Assembly (NCBI RefSeq): GCF_004784475.1
Contig: NZ_SRRT01000002.1
Location: forward strand, 868,001-932,000
Length of the DNA stretch: 64,000 bases
Direction: 5' to 3'
From: Streptomyces bauhiniae
GTDB taxonomy: Bacteria; Actinomycetota; Actinomycetes; Streptomycetales; Streptomycetaceae
The notes below the pieces were generated by a model, which was given only the letters and a program-made list of their open reading frames with translations, did no database searches and had not been told where the DNA came from. How positions within the stretch are numbered: the first letter of the stretch is position 1; every line of letters begins with the position of its first letter. Position numbers and translations under genes: made by a program. Below, piece after piece: positions 1-7,720 of the stretch.

Positions 1-450
1 CGCGGACCGGTGGAGAACGAGGACTACGTGAGCTGTCTGCTGCGCTTCGCCTCCGGCGCCCGTGGTGTGCTGGAGGCGTGCCGGGTGTCGGTCGGCGAGC
101 AGAACAACTACGGCTTCGAGGTGCACGGCACCGAGGGCGCGGTGTCCTGGGACTTCCGCCGGATGAACGAACTCCGCGTCAGCCGGGGCGGGTTGTTCCA
201 GGACCAGCCGGTGAGCACGGTGTACGTCGGCCCGGGTGACGGCGAGTTCGCCGCGTTCCAGCCCGGCGCGGCCAACGCGATGGGGTACGACGACCTCAAG
301 GTCATCGAGGCGTACCGCTTCCTCCGCTCGGTCGCCGAGGGCAAGCCCTACGGTGCCACACTCGCGGACGCGGTGCGCGCGGCCGGTGTGCTGGACGCGA
401 TGGCGGTGTCGGCCGGGAGCCGGGGGTGGGTCGACCTGCCGGTGAGCTGA
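1..450 (+). CDS. Gfo/Idh/MocA family oxidoreductase, C-terminal part
   Basis: The frame is open from the left edge, so the N-terminal NAD-binding half lies outside the window; 149 residues remain. What is seen is the C-terminal alpha/beta substrate domain of the family: a strand with GARGVLEACR, a GYEVHGTEG-like turn (GFEVHGTEGAVSWDF), and the usual final helix ending before the TGA at 448-450. The family oxidises sugar or inositol hydroxyls with NAD(P). It is followed 43 bp later by a second member of the family in the same direction, and a sugar ABC transporter lies nearby, so a role in inositol or sugar catabolism is inferred. The exact substrate cannot be read from this fragment. Confidence 0.85.
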   Translation, partial: RGPVENEDYVSCLLRFASGARGVLEACRVSVGEQNNYGFEVHGTEGAVSWDFRRMNELRVSRGGLFQDQPVSTVYVGPGDGEFAAFQPGAANAMGYDDLKVIEAYRFLRSVAEGKPYGATLADAVRAAGVLDAMAVSAGSRGWVDLPVS

Positions 451-493
451 AGCGCGGCCCCTGTCCCAGCACACGCGAGGAGCACTCGAGCAC

Positions 494-1498
494 ATGCGTA
501 TCGGAATTCTCGGCCTCGGCCGCATCGGCGTCTTCCACGCCGAGACCCTGTCCGCGCTGGACGCCGTCACCTCCCTCGTCGTCGCCGACCCGGTCGCGGA
601 CGCGGCGAAGGCGGCCGCCGAACGATACGGGGCCCAGGTCGCGGACTCCCCCGAGGCGCTGCTCGCGGCCGGGGTCGACGGCCTGGTGATCGCGGCCGCC
701 ACCGACGCCCACCCGGCGCTGATCCGGGCCGGGGTCGCGGCGGGCGTGCCGGTGTTCTGCGAGAAGCCGGTGGCCCGGACGATCGCGGAGGGCGTGGCGG
801 TGCTGGGCGCCGTGCGGGAGAGCGGGGTGCCGATCCAGATCGGTTTCAACCGCCGTTTCGACGCCGGTTTCCTGGCCGCCCGCGCCGCCGTCCGCTCCGG
901 CGAGCTGGGCAAGCTGCACACGGTGCGCTCCACCACCCTGGACCCGGCGCCGCCGCCCGCCGCGTACGTGGCCGCGTCCGGGGGCATCTTCCGGGACTGC
1001 TCCGTGCACGACTTCGACATGATCCGCTGGGTGACCGGCCGCGAGGTGACCGAGGTGTACGCGGTCGGCGGCAACCGGGGTGCCGCGTACATCGGGGAGG
1101 CGGGCGACGCCGACACCACGAGCGCGGTCCTCACGCTGGACGACGGCACGATCGCGGTGGTCTCCAACTCCCGCCACAACGCACGGGGTCACGACGTGCG
1201 CATGGAGCTGCTCGGGTTCGCGGACTCCCTCGCGGTCGGCCTGGACGACCGGCTGCCGATCCGCTCGGCCGAGCCCGGCGTCGCCTTCCCCTCGGGCACC
1301 CCGCACGAGTTCTTCATGGACCGCTTCACCGACGCCTACCGCGCCGAACTCGCCGCGTTCACCGAGGTGGTGGCCGGTACGCGACCCTCCCCCTGCACGG
1401 TCGAGGAGGCGCTGGAGGCGGGCTGGATCGCGGAGGCGTGCACGCTCTCGCTGCGCGAGCACCGGCCGGTGACCCTGGCGGAGGTCCGTACCGGCTGA
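494..1498 (+). CDS. Inositol 2-dehydrogenase-like Gfo/Idh/MocA oxidoreductase
   Basis: A full-length 334-residue NAD-dependent dehydrogenase. The Rossmann motif GLGRIG is at residues 7-12, the family signature EKP at 90-92 (CEKPVA), and the catalytic pair D168...H172 sits in FRDCSVHDFDM, as in inositol dehydrogenases (IolG) that oxidise myo-inositol to scyllo-inosose. The length is normal for IolG. It starts at ATG 494 behind a purine-rich GAGGAGC and follows the first oxidoreductase gene closely, suggesting one transcript. The simple-sugar ABC transporter encoded downstream on the other strand fits uptake of inositol or a related polyol. The family and fold are clear; the inositol assignment is an inference from motif and context. 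Confidence 0.82.
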   Translation: MRIGILGLGRIGVFHAETLSALDAVTSLVVADPVADAAKAAAERYGAQVADSPEALLAAGVDGLVIAAATDAHPALIRAGVAAGVPVFCEKPVARTIAEGVAVLGAVRESGVPIQIGFNRRFDAGFLAARAAVRSGELGKLHTVRSTTLDPAPPPAAYVAASGGIFRDCSVHDFDMIRWVTGREVTEVYAVGGNRGAAYIGEAGDADTTSAVLTLDDGTIAVVSNSRHNARGHDVRMELLGFADSLAVGLDDRLPIRSAEPGVAFPSGTPHEFFMDRFTDAYRAELAAFTEVVAGTRPSPCTVEEALEAGWIAEACTLSLREHRPVTLAEVRTG

Positions 1499-1502
1499 GG
1501 GT

Positions 1503-2051
1503 TCAGGCGCGCAGGCCGTCCACGATCAGGTTCAGGATGCGTTCGGCGCGGGCCTCGCCGTCACGGCTGGGGTCGATCCGCCACAACACGCTGAGCTGGA
1601 GGAGTACGTCCTCCGGGTCGACCCCCGCCTTCAACGTGCCCTCGGCCGCGCCGGCGTCGAGCAGGGTGCCGATGGCCTGGACGAACGGGCCGTAGAACTC
1701 GTCCTCTTGACCGTTTCCGGTCGCGGCGTGGATGACCTCGGCCACGCCGAACTTCAGCCTGCCGTACCGGGCCACCTCGTCGAACCACATCCGCAGGGCG
1801 GTCAATGGGGGCTGCGTGTCGCGCAGTTGAGGTGCCAGGTCGATGAGGTGCTGGAGGTCGTGCCGGTACAGCTCCATGACGAGGGCTTCGCGGGTCGGGA
1901 AGTGCCGGTAGAGCGTGCCGATGCCGACGCCGGCGCGCTTGGCGATGGCCGTGAGCGAGGCGTTGCTCGACGCGGCGAGTTCCTCGCGGGCGACGGTGAG
2001 GATGCGCTCGCGGTTGTCGCGGGCGTCCTTCCGGGTGGGTTTCGCGCTCAC
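1503..2051 (-). CDS. TetR family transcriptional regulator
   Basis: A 182-residue repressor with an N-terminal TetR helix-turn-helix at about residues 30-55 (LTAIAKRAGVGIGTLYRHFP) and a variable ligand-binding C-terminal domain. I place the start at GTG 2051 rather than the in-frame ATG at 2111. The longer version would run through two palindromes that look like the operators of this divergent promoter, and its extra 20 residues resemble no TetR N-terminus. The gene is transcribed away from an extended SDR dehydrogenase, the usual arrangement for a TetR repressor and its target. It converges on the oxidoreductase ending at 1498, leaving only a few bases between them. Confidence 0.85.
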   Translation of the reverse strand: MSAKPTRKDARDNRERILTVAREELAASSNASLTAIAKRAGVGIGTLYRHFPTREALVMELYRHDLQHLIDLAPQLRDTQPPLTALRMWFDEVARYGRLKFGVAEVIHAATGNGQEDEFYGPFVQAIGTLLDAGAAEGTLKAGVDPEDVLLQLSVLWRIDPSRDGEARAERILNLIVDGLRA

Positions 2052-2081
2052 CGGTGTTCCGTTCCGTCTCGGATTGCTAAG

Positions 2082-2095
2082 CGGAGGGCCCTCCG
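2082..2095. promoter_or_regulatory. Candidate TetR operator 1
   Basis: A perfect 14-bp palindrome, CGGAG-GGCC-CTCCG, between the divergent TetR and SDR genes. It has the same half sites and spacing as the second palindrome at 2114-2127, and the two centres are 32 bp apart, about three helical turns. This supports autoregulation and control of the SDR gene. Confidence 0.55.
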
Positions 2096-2113
2096 GTACG
2101 TTGGTCGGCATAC

Positions 2114-2127
2114 CGGAGCCCCCTCCG
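2114..2127. promoter_or_regulatory. Candidate TetR operator 2
   Basis: CGGAG-CCCC-CTCCG, the second copy of the half-site pair found at 2082-2095. It lies 47 bp upstream of the SDR start codon. An 8-bp inverted repeat (CTCCGGTA / TACCGGAG) also links the inner edges of the two sites. Confidence 0.55.
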
Positions 2128-2173
2128 TTTCTTCATTCTGACATACCCCACCCCTCCGCACCCAAGGACAGCC

Positions 2174-3199
2174 ATGCCCGAAACAGTCCTGGTCACCGGC
2201 GGTACCGGCTACATCGGCGGCTGGTGCGTCGCCGAACTGCTGCGCCGTGGCCACACCGTCCGCACCACCGTGCGTGCTCCCGGCCGCGAACAGGCCGTGC
2301 TCGACGCCGTGTCGACGGTCACCGACCCCGGCGGCCGGCTGGAGTTCGCCGTCGCCGACCTCACCGCCGACGCGGGCTGGGACGAGGCCGTACGCGGCGT
2401 CGACCGCGTCCTGCACGTGGCCTCCCCGCTCGGTACGACGGACTCCGGCGACCTCGTCACGCCCGCGCGGGACGGCACCCTGCGCGTGCTGCGCGCGGCC
2501 ACGGCGGCCGGGGTGCGGCGCGTGGTGCTGACCTCCGCCGCCAACACGGCCAGCCCCTCGTCGTACGCCAGCGAGGGCGTCACCGACGAGACCCTGTGGA
2601 CGGACCCGGACGACCCGACGCTGATCCCGTACCGCCGCGCGAAGACCCTCGCCGAGCGTGCCGCCTGGGACTTCATGGCACGGTACGACGGCCCGACCGA
2701 GCTGACGACCGTGCTGCCCGGCGCGGTGTTCGGTCCCGTCCTCACCGCGAGCACCGAGGGCTCGGTCGGGATCGTCGCCCGGATGCTCACCGGGGCGATG
2801 CGCGGTGTCCCCCGGATCGGCCTGGAGATCGTGGACGTCCGCGATCTCGTGGACCTCCACCTGCGAGCGATGACCGAGCCTGCGGCGGCGGATCAACGCT
2901 TCCTGGGTACGGGCGAGTTCCTCTGGATGGCGGACATGGCCCGCGTACTCCGGGACGGCCTGGGCGACCTCGGCCACCGCGTCCCGACCCGCCAACTCCC
3001 CGACTTCGTCGTCCGCTTGGCAGCCCGCTTCGGCGACCCCACCCTCCGCGAAATCCTCCCCGCCCTCGGCCGCCGCAACCGCCACAGCACAGAGAAGGCC
3101 CACCGCCTCCTGGACTGGCAGCCCCGACCGGCGGAGGAGGCGGTACTGGACTGCGCGCGGAGCCTGATCGACAAGGGGCTGGTGCAGCAGCCGAGTTGA
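2174..3199 (+). CDS. NAD-dependent epimerase/dehydratase (extended SDR, DFR-like)
   Basis: A 341-residue extended short-chain dehydrogenase. GGTGYIGG at residues 9-16 is the NAD(P) glycine motif of this class, and Y153-R-R-A-K157 is the catalytic YxxxK. The overall pattern (HVASP near residue 81, DVRDLVDLHLRAM near 220) resembles dihydroflavonol-4-reductase or cinnamoyl-CoA reductase-like proteins, which reduce aldehydes or ketones with NADPH. The substrate is unknown. It is read divergently from a TetR repressor across a 122-bp gap holding two matching palindromes, so it is probably induced by a ligand of that repressor. It ends 5 bp before the convergent kinase-like gene. Confidence 0.85.
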   Translation: MPETVLVTGGTGYIGGWCVAELLRRGHTVRTTVRAPGREQAVLDAVSTVTDPGGRLEFAVADLTADAGWDEAVRGVDRVLHVASPLGTTDSGDLVTPARDGTLRVLRAATAAGVRRVVLTSAANTASPSSYASEGVTDETLWTDPDDPTLIPYRRAKTLAERAAWDFMARYDGPTELTTVLPGAVFGPVLTASTEGSVGIVARMLTGAMRGVPRIGLEIVDVRDLVDLHLRAMTEPAAADQRFLGTGEFLWMADMARVLRDGLGDLGHRVPTRQLPDFVVRLAARFGDPTLREILPALGRRNRHSTEKAHRLLDWQPRPAEEAVLDCARSLIDKGLVQQPS

Positions 3200-3203
3200 A
3201 GCC

Positions 3204-3596
3204 TCAGCGGTCGATGGCCGCTATCCCGTCCAGCCTCGACTCCCGCATGATCCGGGTCACCGTGTCCGCCAGGGCGCTGCTCGCGTCGATGACGGTCTCG
3301 AGTCCGCCGGGGAGCAGGCCGCGTTCCCGGTACCAGTCGCGCAGGTGGTCGTCAGTGACGTGGGACAAGTAGGCCGCGTCACCCTTCGTGGCGTGCCGGA
3401 CGAGGGTCTCGGTCAGCGGCACGTCCAGGTAGTAGCAGCGGGAGACGCCCCGGTGCTCGCGCACGAGGTCCGCCAGCATCGTGCCGTAGTGGTTGCGGCC
3501 GAACCGTGCGCGCAGCCCGGCCGCGACCGAGGACTTGCCCGAGGCGCTGTTGCCCCGGACGACGATCAGCCGGGTCTCCTCGGTGCCGACTGTCAT
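3204..3596 (-). CDS. P-loop kinase-like protein, internally shortened
   Basis: A 130-residue protein starting at ATG 3596, with a Walker A motif at residues 15-23 (GNSASGKSS) and a C-terminal half typical of small actinobacterial kinase-like proteins related to the zeta-toxin/AAA_33 group (YYLDVPLTETLVRHAT, LRDWYRERGLLPGG). Full-length relatives, as I recall them, have about 45-50 residues between the Walker helix and the segment corresponding to HYGTML. Here RARFGR runs straight into NHYGTML, so an in-frame internal deletion is likely. The missing part holds the region that follows the P-loop, so catalytic competence is doubtful. It may be a decaying gene. It is convergent with the SDR gene and lies downstream of the ABC operon. 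Confidence 0.6.
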   Translation of the reverse strand: MTVGTEETRLIVVRGNSASGKSSVAAGLRARFGRNHYGTMLADLVREHRGVSRCYYLDVPLTETLVRHATKGDAAYLSHVTDDHLRDWYRERGLLPGGLETVIDASSALADTVTRIMRESRLDGIAAIDR

Positions 3597-3651
3597 CAGT
3601 CTGGCCCAGCCACGCGGGTATGCAAGGCACCCGTCCGCCCGGAGGCCGGCA

Positions 3652-4467
3652 TCACGGCAGCTCCGCCACATCCACCCCCCGCACCTGAGCCAACTCATGC
3701 TTGAGCGCCGCGAGTTCCGCGCCGCCCGACATGTGGTTGGTCAGGTCCTCCAGTGTGATGTCCCCCCGCGCCGCGCTGAGTTCGAGCGTGCCGAGACGTA
3801 GGACGGTGAAGTGGTCGCCGACCATGTAGGCGTGGTGGGGGTTGTGGGTGATGAAGATGACGCCGAGGCCCCGGTCGCGGGCGGCGGCGATGTACTTGAG
3901 GACCACCCCGGACTGCTTGACGCCGAGCGCGGCGGTCGGCTCGTCCAGGATCAGTACGCGGGCGCCGAAGTGGACGGCGCGGGCGATGGCCACGCACTGG
4001 CGCTGGCCGCCGGAGAGGGTGCCGATGGGCTGTTCCAGGTCGTCCAGGGCGATGCCCATCTCGCGGAGTTCGCGGTCGGCGGTCTCCTTCATCCGGGCGA
4101 TGTCCAGGCGGCGCAACGGCCAGGGCCCCTTGGTGAGTTCGGAGCCGAGGAAGAAGTTCCGCCAGACCGGCATCAGCGGGATGGTGGCGAGGTCCTGGTA
4201 GACGGCGGCGATACCCTTGGCGAGGGCGCCGCGCGGGCTGTCGAAGCGCACCGGCTCACCGTCCACGAGGAATTCGCCCTCGGTGTGCCGGTGCAGGCCC
4301 GAAATGATTTTGATCAGCGTGGACTTGCCCGCACCGTTGTCCCCGAGCACACAGGTGACCCGGCCCGCGTGCACGGTCAGGTCGACGCCATGCAGGGCGC
4401 GTACATTGCCGTACGACTTGCCCGCGTCGCGCAACTCCACCAGTGGGGCGGTGTTTTGGTCGGTCAT
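3652..4467 (-). CDS. Sugar ABC transporter ATP-binding protein
   Basis: A 271-residue ATPase with a single nucleotide-binding domain. Seen are Walker [10 protein letters not shown], signature LSGGQRQ, Walker [11 protein letters not shown] and switch histidine FITHN. It starts at ATG 4467 behind a strong GGAGGTGAG ribosome site. Ribose/xylose-type ATPases (RbsA, XylG) usually fuse two such domains in about 500 residues. This one is the single-domain type known from Frc-like simple-sugar importers, so it should act as a homodimer. It is the third gene of a leftward operon after the lipoprotein and permease. It probably powers import of inositol or a related sugar, given the oxidoreductases nearby. 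Confidence 0.9.
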   Translation of the reverse strand: MTDQNTAPLVELRDAGKSYGNVRALHGVDLTVHAGRVTCVLGDNGAGKSTLIKIISGLHRHTEGEFLVDGEPVRFDSPRGALAKGIAAVYQDLATIPLMPVWRNFFLGSELTKGPWPLRRLDIARMKETADRELREMGIALDDLEQPIGTLSGGQRQCVAIARAVHFGARVLILDEPTAALGVKQSGVVLKYIAAARDRGLGVIFITHNPHHAYMVGDHFTVLRLGTLELSAARGDITLEDLTNHMSGGAELAALKHELAQVRGVDVAELP

Positions 4468-4472
4468 CTCAC

Positions 4473-5531
4473 TCACCTCCGGGTCGCGGTGCGCTGGACC
4501 CACAGATTGATCAGGACGGCGCCGAGCAGCATCACGCCGAGGAATGCCTTGAACCAGTCGGGGTTCCAGCCCGCGAAGACGATGCCCTGGTTGACCATGC
4601 CGAACATGAACGCACCGAAGACCGGCCCGATCGCGGACCCCGCGCCGCCGGTGAGCAGACAGCCGCCGATCACCGCGGCCGCGATGTAGATCAGCTCCTG
4701 GCCCACGCCCTCGCCGGACTGCACGGTGTTGAACGCGAACAGGTTGTGCATCCCGACGAACCACGCGCCGAAGCTGACCAGCATGAACAGCGTGATCTTG
4801 GTGAAGTCCACCCGGACACCCACCGCGCGGGCGCTCTCCTTGCTGCCGCCGACCGCGAAGATCCAGTTGCCGTACCTGGTACGCAGCAGCACCCAGGTGG
4901 CGAGCGCGGCGAAGGCCAGCCAGTAGAAGACGGTGATCTTCACCTGGACGCCCCCGATGCCGACCGAGGACGCGAAGACCGCCTTGGCCTGGCCGAAGCC
5001 GTCCATGTCGCTGATGTCGTCGGTGGCGACATTGCCGGTGACCAGCTTGGTGACGGCGAGGTTGACGCCCTGGAGGATCAGGAAGGTGCCGAGGGTGACC
5101 AGGAAGCTGGGCAGCCCGGTACGCACCACCATCCAGCCGTTGAACGCGCCGATGGCCAGGGAGAGTACGAGCGAGACGAGGACGCCGGTCCAGACGTTCA
5201 CCGTCAGTTGGTAGCTGAGCATGCTCGCGGTGAGCGCCGAGGTGATGACCGCGACGCCGGAGGACAGGTCGAACTCCCCGCCGATCATCAGCAGGGCGAC
5301 CGGCAGCGCCATCAGCCCGATGGTGGAGCACTGGTAGAGCACGGTGGCCATCGAGTCGCCCTGGCGCAGGCTGGGCGCGGCGACGAGGAAGAACACCATC
5401 ACGGCCAACGCGCCCAGGAACACGCCCACTTCCGGCCGGGCGATCAGCCGCAGGGCGAGCGGTCGCCCGGCGCCCGGTGCCGGGCCGGACACAGGGCCGG
5501 ACGCCGGTTCCGTCTGCTGGGCGGTGCTCAT
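4473..5531 (-). CDS. Sugar ABC transporter permease (RbsC/BPD_transp_2 type)
   Basis: A 352-residue polytopic membrane protein of the ribose-type permease family. The sequence shows a run of hydrophobic segments from about residue 40 onward and the conserved GGEFDLSSG loop that contacts the ATPase in this family. Its ATG at 5531 overlaps the stop of the binding-protein gene by one base (TGATG), and the ATPase gene starts 5 bp after its stop, so the three genes are translationally coupled. It forms the membrane channel of a simple-sugar or polyol importer. Confidence 0.9.
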   Translation of the reverse strand: MSTAQQTEPASGPVSGPAPGAGRPLALRLIARPEVGVFLGALAVMVFFLVAAPSLRQGDSMATVLYQCSTIGLMALPVALLMIGGEFDLSSGVAVITSALTASMLSYQLTVNVWTGVLVSLVLSLAIGAFNGWMVVRTGLPSFLVTLGTFLILQGVNLAVTKLVTGNVATDDISDMDGFGQAKAVFASSVGIGGVQVKITVFYWLAFAALATWVLLRTRYGNWIFAVGGSKESARAVGVRVDFTKITLFMLVSFGAWFVGMHNLFAFNTVQSGEGVGQELIYIAAAVIGGCLLTGGAGSAIGPVFGAFMFGMVNQGIVFAGWNPDWFKAFLGVMLLGAVLINLWVQRTATRR

Positions 5532-6550
5532 CAGCGGGTGCCCTTCGCCGCGAACTCGGCGACCCGGTCCACGTTGGACTTGTCCACGAAGGCCGGACCG
5601 GTGAGCACCGGCTGCTCGCCGCCCCCGCTGTAGTTGCCGTTGTTCTTGTACAGCCACAGCGAGTCAACGGCCAAGTAGCCCTGGAGGTAAGGCTGCTGGT
5701 CGACGGCGAACTCGATGGTGCCCTTCTTGATCGCGCCGGTGAGGTCCTTGTTGAGGTCGAAGGTGGCGACCTCGGCCTTGCCGCCCGCGTCGGCGACGGA
5801 CTGCACGGCGGTCAGCGCGAACGGGGCGCCGAGGGTGACGACATGGTCGAGGGAACTGTCCTGCTTCAGCTTGGCGGTGATGGTGGACTGCACGGAGGGC
5901 CGGTCGGTGCCGTTGACGTACAGCGTCTCGGTCTTGCCGGAGAAGGTCTTCTTCACGCCGTCGCAGCGCTGGGTGAGGCCGACGTTGCCCTGCTCGTGGA
6001 TCACACACACGATCTTCTTCGCCCCGACCTCGTTCAGCTTCTTGCCGAGCGCCTCGCCGGCGACGCTCTCGTCCTGCCCGAAGAACTGGAGCAGTCCGAG
6101 CTTCTTCCAGTCGGTGAGCCCGGAGTTGAGGCCGACCACAGGTATCTTCGCCCCGTTCGCCTTGGCGATGACGTCCTTCATCGCGCCGGGCTTGGCGAGG
6201 GTGAGCGCGATGCCGTCCACCTTCTGGTCGACGGCGTTCTGCACCAGGTTCGCCTGGGTGCCCGCGCTGGGGTCGGCGGAGTAGACGAGCTTGATGTTGT
6301 CCTTGGCGGCGGCCGCCTCGGCGCCCTTGCGGACGATGTCCCAGAAGGTGTCGCCGGGCGACTGGTGGGTGACCAGGGCGACCGTCATCCGGGGGGTGTC
6401 GGCCTTGCCGGCCGGTGCTCCCGATCCGCCCTCCGCCGCCTTCTTCCCGCCGGAGTCGCTGGAGCAGCCGGCGAGGGTGAGGGCCGCGGCGGCGGCCACC
6501 GCGACGACGGGGGCCAGTCGGCGCGAGCGCGAGCGAGAAGAGCGGTCCAT
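5531..6550 (-). CDS. Sugar ABC transporter substrate-binding lipoprotein
   Basis: A 339-residue periplasmic-binding-like protein (Peripla_BP_4 class). The N-terminus has a basic stretch rich in Arg and Ser, a hydrophobic core and the lipobox LAGC with the lipidated Cys at about residue 29, followed by a Ser/Gly-rich linker. The mature part begins [19 protein letters not shown], typical of ribose or inositol-binding relatives. It is the first gene of a three-gene operon with a good promoter 55-85 bp upstream. The ligand is unproven; inositol or a related polyol is suggested by the dehydrogenase genes at the left edge. Confidence 0.9.
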   Translation of the reverse strand: MDRSSRSRSRRLAPVVAVAAAAALTLAGCSSDSGGKKAAEGGSGAPAGKADTPRMTVALVTHQSPGDTFWDIVRKGAEAAAAKDNIKLVYSADPSAGTQANLVQNAVDQKVDGIALTLAKPGAMKDVIAKANGAKIPVVGLNSGLTDWKKLGLLQFFGQDESVAGEALGKKLNEVGAKKIVCVIHEQGNVGLTQRCDGVKKTFSGKTETLYVNGTDRPSVQSTITAKLKQDSSLDHVVTLGAPFALTAVQSVADAGGKAEVATFDLNKDLTGAIKKGTIEFAVDQQPYLQGYLAVDSLWLYKNNGNYSGGGEQPVLTGPAFVDKSNVDRVAEFAAKGTR

Positions 6551-6604
6551 CTGTCCTGCACCTCACTGTGCTGGGGAGGGTGAGCGCTGTTGCGTCGGGA
6601 CGGG

Positions 6605-6648
6605 ATACAAGTCCCTGCCGGGTCCGGTGTCAATGGTTTGTCCAGACA
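6605..6648 (-). promoter_or_regulatory. Promoter of the sugar ABC operon, with an inverted repeat
   Basis: Reading leftward, TTGACA (6633-6628) and TTGTAT (6610-6605) are separated by 17 bp, a near-consensus vegetative promoter placed 55 bp before the binding-protein start. Immediately upstream lies TGTC-CA-GACA (6639-6648), an inverted repeat that could bind a regulator. Nothing else is evident between 6551 and 6712. Confidence 0.5.
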
Positions 6649-6712
6649 TGACAGCAGGGGCAGGCCAGGGCGTCGGCACAAAGGGGTATTTCCCCTGTCA
6701 CCGATGAGCCGG

Positions 6713-7597
6713 TCAGCCGGTGAGTGCGGCGAGTTCACCGAGGACACGCGCCGCCGGCGCCGGGTCGACCAGCCACTTCAGATGGCTGCCGGGAAGCGTG
6801 CGTACGTCGTAGGGGTTGTCCGGGGTCAGTGCGTCGCCCTCGCGGATGAGCCGGTCCTGGAGGGCGAGCGGCATGCTCGCGTCGTCGGCGAGGCGGACGT
6901 AGGTCTTCGGGACACGGCCCCAGGTGTCCGCCCGGGCGCGGTCGGCCGGGGTGCCCGTGTCGAGGTTCTCGTCGGGCTGGAAGGTGTTGAGGAAGACGAG
7001 GAACTCGTCGTCGGTGCCGTCCGCGAGGAAGGCGGCCTTGAGCGCGGCGAGGGCCTCCGGGTCCGCGGTGCGGAAGTTGACGCGGAGCAGGCCCAGTTCG
7101 GCCGGGTTGCCGACCAGGGCGAGGGCGAGCGAGGCGGGGTCGGCGGTCGCCATCTCCGGCTCGGCGTAGTACTGCCCCGCCTCCAGCTCCACCGGCGCCC
7201 AGGCCGAGACGTACACCAGCCGGTCGATCAGGTCCGGCCGGGCGTTGGCGACGACGGTGGCCGTGATGCCGCCGCGGCTGTGCGCGACGAGGATGACGGG
7301 ACCGTTCTGCTTGGCCCGCTCCAGCACCCCGATCAGGTGCGCCACGTTGTCGGCGAGCGTGACGCCCCTGATCGCGCCGGGCGCGGCGGCGAGCGCATCG
7401 GGGTCCTGTGGTGCCTGGTAGGCGTGCGTGTAGGTGGCGGCGAAGCCGTGGCCGGGCAGGTCGACGGCGACCGAGCGGTGCCCGAGCAGGCCCAGCTCGG
7501 CCTGGAGGGGCGCGAAGGAGAAGGAATTGGCGAAGGCTCCATGCACCAGTACGAACGTCGGCTGCACCGTCTGATCACTCCCCGCTGGACCGGTCAT
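6713..7597 (-). CDS. Alpha/beta hydrolase
   Basis: A 294-residue alpha/beta-fold hydrolase. FVLVHGAF at residues 15-22 gives the oxyanion loop, and AHSRGG puts the nucleophile at Ser107. A late GSHLKW supplies a plausible catalytic His. The family includes esterases and salicylate/pheromone-esterase-like enzymes (Abhydrolase_6). No signal peptide is visible, so it is probably cytoplasmic. It stands alone between the ABC operon and the amino acid permease, with no neighbour that points to a substrate. The start ATG 7597 is the only reasonable one. Confidence 0.83.
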   Translation of the reverse strand: MTGPAGSDQTVQPTFVLVHGAFANSFSFAPLQAELGLLGHRSVAVDLPGHGFAATYTHAYQAPQDPDALAAAPGAIRGVTLADNVAHLIGVLERAKQNGPVILVAHSRGGITATVVANARPDLIDRLVYVSAWAPVELEAGQYYAEPEMATADPASLALALVGNPAELGLLRVNFRTADPEALAALKAAFLADGTDDEFLVFLNTFQPDENLDTGTPADRARADTWGRVPKTYVRLADDASMPLALQDRLIREGDALTPDNPYDVRTLPGSHLKWLVDPAPAARVLGELAALTG

Positions 7598-7679
7598 CGG
7601 TCGGCCACCGTAAGCGGCCGAAGATCACCGGCACCAGCGGTAGGAGGCGCTCCGCTTGTGCGGGTGGCGGGTACGCCGA

Positions 7680-7711
7680 AGCCCGGCGGTCTCCGATGAG
7701 GCCGCCGGGCT
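7680..7711 (-). terminator. Hairpin terminator after the amino acid permease
   Basis: AGCCCGGCGG (7680-7689) and CCGCCGGGCT (7702-7711) form a perfect 10-bp stem with a 12-base loop, 9 bp beyond the permease stop. There is no long T-run, as is common in Streptomyces. Confidence 0.65.
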
Positions 7712-7720
7712 CCGGGTGGA

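Noticed and set aside
2051..2111. Longer TetR start at ATG 2111
   Set aside because: It would place both candidate operators inside coding sequence and add 20 residues unlike TetR N-termini.
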